Assembly (NCBI GenBank): GCA_017548175.1
Contig: JAFYMZ010000006.1
Span: 1 to 5,441, forward strand
Direction of reading: 5' to 3'
Source: Clostridia bacterium
Lineage (GTDB): Bacteria; Bacillota_A; Clostridia; Oscillospirales; Butyricicoccaceae
DNA: 5,441 nt
Part shown: positions 1 to 5,441 of the stretch, one piece after another
Position numbering within the stretch: the first letter of the stretch is position 1
How the letters are laid out: every line of letters starts with the position of its first letter
Program-made: the position numbers and the translations under genes
Notes under the pieces: generated by a model
What the model saw: only the letters and a program-made list of their open reading frames with translations
Databases searched by the model: none
What the model was told of the DNA's origin: nothing

Positions 1-1
1 C

Positions 2-973
2 CCCATTTTGGACTGCTTGGATATTCTGCGTCATCAGAACTACACGTCCTACTTTAGGAAGGTCCTGCAGGTGGTTTACGAGGACGTTAAGAGCGGCGTG
101 CTGCTGTCCGAGGCGCTGAATAAGCACAAGAAGGTATTCCCCGACTTCTTCCGCAGCATGGTCCACGTGGGTGAGATCAGCGGTAAGCTGGACGAGGTGT
201 TCCGTTCTCTGGCGGACCATTACGAGCGCGATACGGCCCTGAAGGGCAAGGTCAAGGGTGCCATGGCATACCCCATGATGCTGCTGGGTATGACCGTGGG
301 TATCGTGATCCTGATGCTGGCCTTTGTTGTGCCGACATTCCGGGATGCAATGATGCAGATGGATGTAGAGATCACCGGTATCACCAAGATGGTGTATGAT
401 ATTTCCGGCTTTGTGACCGATTACTGGCGCGTGATGCTGGTGGCATTGATCCTGTTGGTGATGATCGTTGTGCTGGTGCTGCGTACCGAAAAGGGCGCGT
501 ACGGCTTTGACGTGCTGAAACTGAAACTGCCCCTGCTGCGCACTGTGCAGCGCAACCTGCTGACTGCCCGGTTTGCCCGTGCCTTCGGCCTGCTGCTGTC
601 CAGCGGTATGGATATGAACGCGGCGATGGATTCCGTTGAGATCATCATCAACAACCGCTATATGAAGGAAAGATTCCATGCAGCCGCAGAAAGCGTGCGA
701 CAGGGTATGTCCCTGACCAATGCCTTTGAGGCATATGACCTGTTCCCCCACATGATGATCCAGATGATCACCATCGGTGAGAGAACCGGCACCATGGAGG
801 ACGTTCTGATGCGCTCTTGCGCATTCTTCGACAATCAGGTGGAGACTTCGCTGAACTCTCTGACTGCAAAAATCCAGCCTGTGATGCTGATGCTCATGGG
901 TCTGATCGTGGGTACGCTGTTCATCGCCGTATATTCTCCCATGCTGTCCATCATGAACAATATCGCCATCTAA
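2..973 (+). CDS. pilC: Type IV pilus / type II secretion inner-membrane platform protein, PilC/GspF family (5' end missing)
   Basis: This is the polytopic membrane platform of a type IV pilus or related secretion machine, which couples the cytoplasmic ATPase to pilin polymerisation. The frame is open from base 2, giving 323 visible residues before TAA at 971-973. Two GspF-type cytoplasmic domains are seen (numbering from the Pro codon at base 2). The first retains VGEISGKLDEV at about 56-66, and the second repeats the pattern as IGERTGTMEDV at about 258-268, the internal duplication typical of the family. Hydrophobic membrane segments lie at about 92-112, 145-161 and 292-312. Family members have roughly 350-410 residues and the visible part begins inside the first domain, so about 75-85 residues are missing to the left. 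The TTG at base 8 is therefore not the true start. The ATPase gene follows after 13 bp, which implies co-translation. Family is certain; type IV pilus versus type II secretion is not decided by this protein alone. Confidence 0.93.
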   Translation, partial: PILDCLDILRHQNYTSYFRKVLQVVYEDVKSGVLLSEALNKHKKVFPDFFRSMVHVGEISGKLDEVFRSLADHYERDTALKGKVKGAMAYPMMLLGMTVGIVILMLAFVVPTFRDAMMQMDVEITGITKMVYDISGFVTDYWRVMLVALILLVMIVVLVLRTEKGAYGFDVLKLKLPLLRTVQRNLLTARFARAFGLLLSSGMDMNAAMDSVEIIINNRYMKERFHAAAESVRQGMSLTNAFEAYDLFPHMMIQMITIGERTGTMEDVLMRSCAFFDNQVETSLNSLTAKIQPVMLMLMGLIVGTLFIAVYSPMLSIMNNIAI

Positions 974-976
974 CTC

Positions 977-982
977 GAGGTG
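977..982 (+). promoter_or_regulatory. Ribosome binding site of pilB
   Basis: GAGGTG matches the 3' part of the AAGGAGGTG consensus and ends 4 bases before the ATG at 987; its GAGG core is 6 bases away. It lies in the 13-bp gap after the pilC stop codon, so the two genes are very probably on one transcript. It supports ATG 987 as the pilB start. Confidence 0.7.
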
Positions 983-986
983 CGTT

Positions 987-2675
987 ATGAATACCAATTA
1001 CGAACTCTTACAATTTTATATTTACAAGCACCTGGTTCGTCGTAAGGATGCCGATAACATTCTGGAGGAATGCAAGCGACTGAACGTGTCGGTGCGCGAT
1101 TATCTGCGTGCCCGTGAGATGGTCACGGAGGCTACCGAACTGGAAGCCTTGGCAGAGTATTATTGCATGCCCTCTGTCGAAATCGACATGCTGGACATCG
1201 ATAAGTCTCTGTTCGATCTGTTTACTTATGACTTTATGAAGAAGCATAAGGTCATTCCCGTCAGCTTTGACAAGAACGGCGTGCTGCTGGTTGCCACCGG
1301 CAAGCCCTTGAGCGTGCACACCCGTTCCGCACTGTCCGTGCAGTTCAACTGCAAGTACGATTACATTCTGGTGCCTCCCGTGCAGATCGACCGCTATGTC
1401 GACTCGATCTCTGCCGTGGTGTCCACCGCTTCCGCACTGGATGACCTGAATAACGAAAAATCCGAGCAGCAGGTGGCCGCACAACTGAATGATGTGGTGG
1501 CCATCACCCACGAGGATGACGTTATTAACAATCCTGCGGTGCGACTGGTCGACTCCATCATCAAGGAAGCCATTCCGTATCGCGCCAGCGATATTCACAT
1601 CGAGCCCTTTGAAAAGAACGTTCGCGTCCGTTACCGTATCGACGGCGACCTGCAGGAGCGCGCAGAGTTCCCCATCGAGGCATACTCTGCCATTTGCGCC
1701 CGTCTGAAGATCATCTCCGGTCTGAACATTGCAGAACGCCGCGTGCCGCAGGACGGCCGTATCAATATGAACATCGGCGGTAAGGAATACGACTTCCGTG
1801 TATCCACTCTGCCCACCGTACACGGCGAAAAGTTCGTTATCCGAATTCTGGACAAGACGTCCTTCAACTTTACCCGTGCTGACCTGGGCTTTACCGACAC
1901 CGAGAATGCCATCATCGACAAGATGCTGGCCAAGCCCCACGGCATTATCCTGCTGACCGGTCCTACCGGTTGCGGTAAGTCTACCACGCTGTACTCCTTC
2001 CTGAAGGAAGTTAACAATCCCACGGTGAACATCGTCACCGTTGAAGACCCTGTTGAATTTACTATGCAGGGCATCAACCAGACGCAGGTCAATGCCAAGG
2101 CAAACATGACCTTCGCAGCGGCACTGCGATCCATTCTGCGACAGGACCCCGACGTCATCATGATCGGTGAGATTCGAGACGAAGAGACTGCTGAAATCGC
2201 CGTCCGTTCCGCTATCACCGGCCACTTGGTGTTCAGTACTCTGCATACCAATGACGCACCCGGCGCCATCGTCCGTCTGGGCGACATGGGTGTCGCAAAC
2301 TATCTGGTTGCCGACGCACTGGTTGGCGTTATCGCACAGCGCTTGGTGAAGCGTCTGTGCCCCGCTTGTAAGAAACGCGCCCGTACCAATGCCAAGGAGA
2401 TGGAGATCCTGGGCTTGGATGAGCCCATCAGCATCGCCAGACCGCAGGGCTGCCAGTTCTGTAACAACACCGGCTATAAGGGCCGAATCGCCATTCATGA
2501 GCTGATGTACATGAATGAGGATATGAAGGTTGCGGTTCTGACCGAGACCAATCTGGAAAAACTGCGCAAGCTGAGCATTGACAACGGTATGGTGCCCCTG
2601 TGGAACTCCTGCCGTGCACAGGTGCTCAACGGCAACACCAGTATTCAGGAACTGATGACCCTGAATCTGGAATAA
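987..2675 (+). CDS. pilB: Type IV pilus assembly ATPase, PilB/GspE family
   Basis: This is the cytoplasmic hexameric ATPase that powers filament extension through the PilC platform. It has 562 residues and is complete, a normal length for the family. An N-terminal T2SSE_N/MshEN-like domain covers about 20-140; its core around 46-65 is recognisable (TELEALAEYYCMP). A charged, Gln/Asn-rich linker covers about 150-182. The N2 domain starts with RASDIHIEP (199-207) and RVRYRIDGDL (213-222). The ATPase core has Walker A GPTGCGKST (325-333, K331), Asp box TVEDPVEF (351-358), Walker B with DPDVIMIGEIRD (387-398, probable catalytic E395) and His box TGHLVFSTLHTND (411-423). A zinc tetracysteine follows: C458, C461, C489, C492. 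All catalytic motifs are intact, so it should be active. The C-terminal signature NGNTSIQEL (548-556) is also present. The AEYY motif replaces the usual AEQ and no RLG motif is visible, so c-di-GMP binding is doubtful. An extension ATPase (PilB) is favoured over a retraction ATPase (PilT) because of the N-terminal domain and the Cys cluster. Confidence 0.96.
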   Translation: MNTNYELLQFYIYKHLVRRKDADNILEECKRLNVSVRDYLRAREMVTEATELEALAEYYCMPSVEIDMLDIDKSLFDLFTYDFMKKHKVIPVSFDKNGVLLVATGKPLSVHTRSALSVQFNCKYDYILVPPVQIDRYVDSISAVVSTASALDDLNNEKSEQQVAAQLNDVVAITHEDDVINNPAVRLVDSIIKEAIPYRASDIHIEPFEKNVRVRYRIDGDLQERAEFPIEAYSAICARLKIISGLNIAERRVPQDGRINMNIGGKEYDFRVSTLPTVHGEKFVIRILDKTSFNFTRADLGFTDTENAIIDKMLAKPHGIILLTGPTGCGKSTTLYSFLKEVNNPTVNIVTVEDPVEFTMQGINQTQVNAKANMTFAAALRSILRQDPDVIMIGEIRDEETAEIAVRSAITGHLVFSTLHTNDAPGAIVRLGDMGVANYLVADALVGVIAQRLVKRLCPACKKRARTNAKEMEILGLDEPISIARPQGCQFCNNTGYKGRIAIHELMYMNEDMKVAVLTETNLEKLRKLSIDNGMVPLWNSCRAQVLNGNTSIQELMTLNLE

Positions 2676-2683
2676 AACCCATC

Positions 2684-2713
2684 TGCCGGATGCGGAAATG
2701 ACCGGAACCGGCA
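2684..2713 (+). other. Small GC-rich inverted repeat between pilB and the third gene
   Basis: TGCCGG at 2684-2689 can pair with CCGGCA at 2708-2713, giving a perfect 6-bp stem with an 18-base loop; a further CCGG sits in the loop at 2702-2705. No T-run follows, so it is not a standard intrinsic terminator. It could attenuate or process the transcript between pilB and the next gene, or be chance. No convincing -35/-10 pair is visible in this 70-bp gap, so read-through from pilB is the simpler reading. Confidence 0.3.
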
Positions 2714-2726
2714 ATACGAAATCTTG

Positions 2727-2733
2727 AAGGGGG
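2727..2733 (+). promoter_or_regulatory. Ribosome binding site of the third gene
   Basis: AAGGGGG (extended by one more G at 2734) can pair with the anti-Shine-Dalgarno sequence if one G-U wobble is allowed. It ends 12 bases before ATG 2746, rather longer than ideal. An in-frame TGA at 2725-2727 overlaps it by one base, so the ATG at 2746 is the first possible ATG start of this frame. This decides the start. Confidence 0.6.
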
Positions 2734-2745
2734 GACCGAAGAACG

Positions 2746-5441
2746 ATGGCAAAGCAGCATTTTTACTCGCGTGTGCCTGCGCGTGTCAGTATGTATAACC
2801 GCGCGGACAGTTTTGATACCTTTGCTCATTCCGAAGGTCTTGACCGTGCGTTTATTGAACGCGAACTTGCTCCGGTATATGAAAATAAACTCAATAAAAA
2901 CGATATTACCGTCATCCGAAAAGGCGAGATGCCGTATGTGTATGCCCAGTTCAGCACCAAAAGCGGTGCACTGGTGCAGAACTGCATCAAGTTTTTGCCC
3001 TTGGATTACACCGGTGAGCGCAGCGCATATCTGTCACACTCGCTGATCTATTCCCAAGAGGAAAAGGATGCGGTACTGTCCGGCAAGGAAGATACCACCT
3101 TGAATCCCGCACTGTTTACGGCGGAGATCCAGCAGTTCGATATCACTGCCACCAATGCGGCGCCCAACGGGGCCTATCCGGAAATGGAATATGTGCCGGC
3201 GAAGGCGCAGGAGAAGCTGCAGTTGATCCACGATATGGATCCCGAAACGGCAAAGGCATTCTTGTATGCCATCCTGAACGGGTTGTGCGGAAAGGGTAAG
3301 CCGGTCTACGTGAAGCTGCGTGGCGAGAACGACACCCTGTCGCTGCGCACCGTGCAGTTGTTCAACGAAGTTCTGGCGGTGCTGCCGTATCAGCTGCGCA
3401 GCGGCTTGTCCTTCGTGTCCTATGTCAACGACCCGACCCAGTACGCCAACTTCAAACTGAAGGGCGTGTCGGCACAGTTTGCAGAGATCCCGGCATCCAA
3501 GGGCGTGTATTTTGATATGAAGGCGCGCGTCATTCTGGGCTTGCAGCAGGACGAAGTGAACGCCAACAAGGCGCTGGTGAACTTCTTCTATTCGCTGCTG
3601 GGCAATCCGGCACTGCGGGAAGAGTTCTTGGGCTATATGGAGCGTGCAACGGCGGCGGTTTCCGGTCTGCAGACGCTGAACCTGAAGACTTTGAGTAATC
3701 TGGTGTTCCTGTTCCAGTGCAGCTGCGGCCTGTTCCCCGAACGGGAGATCCTGCCGGATGACAATATGGTATATGAATACCTGTGTGCCTATGAAAAATA
3801 TCGGGCTGCGTTGAATGAAGAGTACCGGATGCAGGCATATAAGTGTCTGCTGCGGTATCCGCAACATCATGTTGCCATCCCGAAGAATATTTTCGCCAAG
3901 GTTTCCCGTCTGTACGGCGGTGAAAATCGGGCGGCAAAGCGCATCTTTATGAATATCGTGCTGGAACTGATCCACACCGATATTATGCGCGATAAATTGT
4001 TTACCTTTATCCGCGGTCAGTATCAGGCAGAAGATGCCGATATGAAGGCGACCATCATCGCCGACCTGAGCCGCGTGTTCTACGGCGGCTTCCTGCAGAA
4101 TCAGCTGCTGAACTTCTTCTCCGAGCAGTTTGCAACGGAAACGGAAGAGACCAAGTCGCTGATCGTAGAAAAATTGTTCCTGAGTATCCGTACCCCGGCG
4201 GTACAGAAAAAGATCCTCGAGTTTATCGACCAGCATTATGAGAATATGGACGAGGCACACAAGGCTTCGTTTTACGATATGGTGCTGGAGATGCTGCCCG
4301 AGTGCGATGAACTGGCGCAGACTTTGGTGCAGGTGGTCAACCACCACATCACCGAAGACCGCAAGGATGCTTTCGCACAGCGGCTGATCGAGGCACTGGA
4401 GTCCGATTACCACAAGAAAGAGCATCGGTTGATGCCCATTCTGGCGGCACACCCCGGATTCTGTCGGGATCTGGTGATCAAACTGGCCTTTGACGGCTGG
4501 CGCACCAGAAAGCTGCACGGCGAGTATCTGCAGTGGCTGCAGACTCAGCCTGTGGCAGACAAGACCGCGGCGCTGATTCAGTTGTTTGAACTGATGCCCG
4601 ATCTGGCAGAGGAGGCAAAAGCAAAACTGCCGGAAGAGGCGGCGGCTTTGTACCAGAACGATGCAGGGAAGTATGACCTGTATCTGTGGCTGGAGACCGC
4701 AGACGCGATGGCGGCTTTGCCGGAGGAACTCGGCGCGTCGCTGATCGAATCGGTTGTTCTGCCTGCGGTTTGCCAGCGTGTGCTGGATGTGTTCGACACG
4801 AAGGTGCGCACCGACGGTATGGCACTGCTGGAGGCCTTCGCAGAGAAGGTGCCTGCGGTGAAGGATTGCGAGCAATACCGTGTTGTGGATACATATCATG
4901 CACTGCAGGATGCAGCGCAGCGGCTGGACTATGCGAAGGCCGTGCAGTGCACCGAGCAGTTGATGCAGACCCCTGAACTGCTGCCCGCGTTGACCGCATA
5001 TTTGGGTCGCAGGGACACGGATTCCAAGTCTGGATCCCCGGAAACGGTGCTGATGTTGGATATTTTGCGTGAGTTTATGAAGTCGCGCAAGGTGCAGCTG
5101 GATGCACTGTACCGCAAGCGTGTGGACAGTTTCTCCCAGCAGTATTACACCGAGCACGGCGCCACCGCCGACGCGGCCAAAGCCGCGCAGGAGGCCGCGA
5201 CCCGTGCTATGAGCCTGCTGCTGGCGGTGTGCCAAGGCCTGTGCCGCGAGAGCGAAGCAATGAACGCGCAGCTCTGCGCACCGGAAGCCGGTGTGGAGGC
5301 CATTGCATCGGGCTTCTCCAACAGCTACGGCAAGGGCGCAGCACATTGGCTCAGCACCCAGCTGGTACCCGACGGCGGCAAGAGCAGCTTCGGCTCCGCC
5401 ATGCTGCAGCTGGTGCAGATGCAAAAGCCGGCCGGCGGCTC
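2746..5441 (+). CDS. Large GAP1-like (GTPase-associated protein 1) protein with helical repeats (3' end missing)
   Basis: The frame is open without a stop for 898 codons to the window edge. The only in-frame upstream context is a TGA at 2725, so ATG 2746 is the start. Residues 1-140 contain FYSR (6-9), a GL motif near 31, VYAQF and then DYTGERSAYLSHSLIY (87-102). This resembles the GAP1-N2 pattern of a Tyr-Ser-Arg start followed by a 'DY-GR---HSL' segment. Residues about 160-235 contain GKPVYVKL (184-191) and LPYQLRSGLSFVSYVND (213-229), similar to the GAP1-M middle domain. From about 240 on, the protein is alpha-helical, rich in Leu, Glu, Ala and Gln, and includes a 36-residue-period repeat block (356-571). 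A hydrophilic break (RRDTDSKSGSPE, 755-766) interrupts the helices. No signal peptide or membrane span is visible, so it is probably cytoplasmic. In known families GAP1 accompanies GTPases of predicted conflict or regulatory systems; no enzyme motif is visible. The link to GAP1 comes from remembered patterns and is moderate; that it is a real gene is near certain. GC content rises from about 38% at 2881-2940 to about 75% at 5161-5220. Confidence 0.85.
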   Translation, partial: MAKQHFYSRVPARVSMYNRADSFDTFAHSEGLDRAFIERELAPVYENKLNKNDITVIRKGEMPYVYAQFSTKSGALVQNCIKFLPLDYTGERSAYLSHSLIYSQEEKDAVLSGKEDTTLNPALFTAEIQQFDITATNAAPNGAYPEMEYVPAKAQEKLQLIHDMDPETAKAFLYAILNGLCGKGKPVYVKLRGENDTLSLRTVQLFNEVLAVLPYQLRSGLSFVSYVNDPTQYANFKLKGVSAQFAEIPASKGVYFDMKARVILGLQQDEVNANKALVNFFYSLLGNPALREEFLGYMERATAAVSGLQTLNLKTLSNLVFLFQCSCGLFPEREILPDDNMVYEYLCAYEKYRAALNEEYRMQAYKCLLRYPQHHVAIPKNIFAKVSRLYGGENRAAKRIFMNIVLELIHTDIMRDKLFTFIRGQYQAEDADMKATIIADLSRVFYGGFLQNQLLNFFSEQFATETEETKSLIVEKLFLSIRTPAVQKKILEFIDQHYENMDEAHKASFYDMVLEMLPECDELAQTLVQVVNHHITEDRKDAFAQRLIEALESDYHKKEHRLMPILAAHPGFCRDLVIKLAFDGWRTRKLHGEYLQWLQTQPVADKTAALIQLFELMPDLAEEAKAKLPEEAAALYQNDAGKYDLYLWLETADAMAALPEELGASLIESVVLPAVCQRVLDVFDTKVRTDGMALLEAFAEKVPAVKDCEQYRVVDTYHALQDAAQRLDYAKAVQCTEQLMQTPELLPALTAYLGRRDTDSKSGSPETVLMLDILREFMKSRKVQLDALYRKRVDSFSQQYYTEHGATADAAKAAQEAATRAMSLLLAVCQGLCRESEAMNAQLCAPEAGVEAIASGFSNSYGKGAAHWLSTQLVPDGGKSSFGSAMLQLVQMQKPAGG
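3811..4458 (+). repeat. Block of about six 36-residue (108-bp) helical repeats inside the third protein
   Basis: Residues 356-571 of the GAP1-like protein divide into six units beginning at 356, 392, 428, 464, 500 and 536. Lys recurs at 398, 434, 470 and 506, exactly 36 residues apart. Acidic residues cluster at unit positions 2-5. Ile or Phe occupies position 10 in units 2-5. The second half of each unit has a hydrophobic pair at 27-28, for example KLF (417-419), QLL (453-455), KIL (489-491) and RLM (561-563), followed by an aromatic or aliphatic residue at 30-31. Unit 5 needs a one-residue shift there. This is the signature of two-helix HEAT/ARM-like repeats forming a solenoid. DNA-level identity between units is low, so they are old rather than recent duplications. 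Confidence 0.55.

Noticed and set aside
8..10. TTG as the start codon of the pilC-like gene
   Set aside because: The frame is open to the window edge and the residues at the TTG lie inside the first GspF domain, so the true start is upstream of the window.
974..986. A promoter between pilC and pilB
   Set aside because: The gap is 13 bp and is filled by the ribosome binding site; there is no room for one and no -35/-10 pair is visible just upstream.
2684..2713. Intrinsic terminator after pilB
   Set aside because: The stem is only 6 bp with a long 18-base loop and is followed by AATACGAAAT, not by a run of T.
1008..2714. A 568-codon open frame on the - strand opposite pilB
   Set aside because: It mirrors the codon bias of pilB, which is unmistakable from its ATPase motifs. 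The antisense product has an unnatural His/Gln/Val-rich composition.
2771..3046. A 91-codon + strand frame overlapping the start of the third gene
   Set aside because: It is in a different frame, has no ribosome binding site, and overlaps the conserved GAP1-N2-like segment of the real gene.
3034..5424. A 796-codon open frame on the - strand
   Set aside because: It is exactly in register opposite the third gene and exists only because that gene has no TTA, CTA or TCA codons after 3034. Its product is rich in His, Gln, Cys and Leu, has no recognisable domain, and the + strand frame is longer and starts with a good ribosome binding site.

Overview
The window carries three genes, all on the + strand. 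They appear to be co-directional parts of one locus: the end of a type IV pilus / type II secretion inner-membrane platform gene (pilC/gspF family), a complete assembly ATPase gene (pilB/gspE family), and the first 898 codons of a large gene that runs off the right edge. The organism looks like a moderately GC-rich Firmicute, perhaps a gut clostridium of the Oscillospiraceae type. The reasons are purine-rich Shine-Dalgarno sites, codon use dominated by CTG, AAG and GTG, and the overall gene style. This is an impression only; no taxonomic marker is present.

Layout: 2-973 is the pilC-like gene, whose first ~75-85 codons lie left of the window. A 13-bp gap holding a ribosome binding site separates it from pilB (987-2675). 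A 70-bp gap (2676-2745), with a small GC-rich inverted repeat and a strong G-rich ribosome binding site, leads to the third gene (2746 to beyond 5441). I see no RNA genes, mobile elements, CRISPR arrays or convincing promoters, and no gene-free stretch longer than 70 bp.

Function: the first two proteins form the core motor of a type IV filament machine. PilB is the cytoplasmic hexameric ATPase with intact Walker A, Walker B, Asp-box, His-box and zinc tetracysteine motifs. PilC is the membrane platform it acts on. The third protein is the most interesting part. Its N-terminus resembles the N-terminal and middle regions of GAP1 ('GTPase-associated protein 1'), a family described from predicted NTP-dependent conflict/regulatory systems. 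That assignment rests on remembered family patterns, not on a search. It is followed by a long soluble helical region in which I find about six units with a 36-residue period, which look like HEAT-type alpha-alpha repeats. Whether this protein works with the pilus motor or is the first gene of a separate GTPase-linked system cannot be settled here, because the downstream neighbours are outside the window.

The long open frames on the - strand opposite pilB and the third gene are artefacts of codon choice: TTA, CTA and TCA are almost absent from all three genes.
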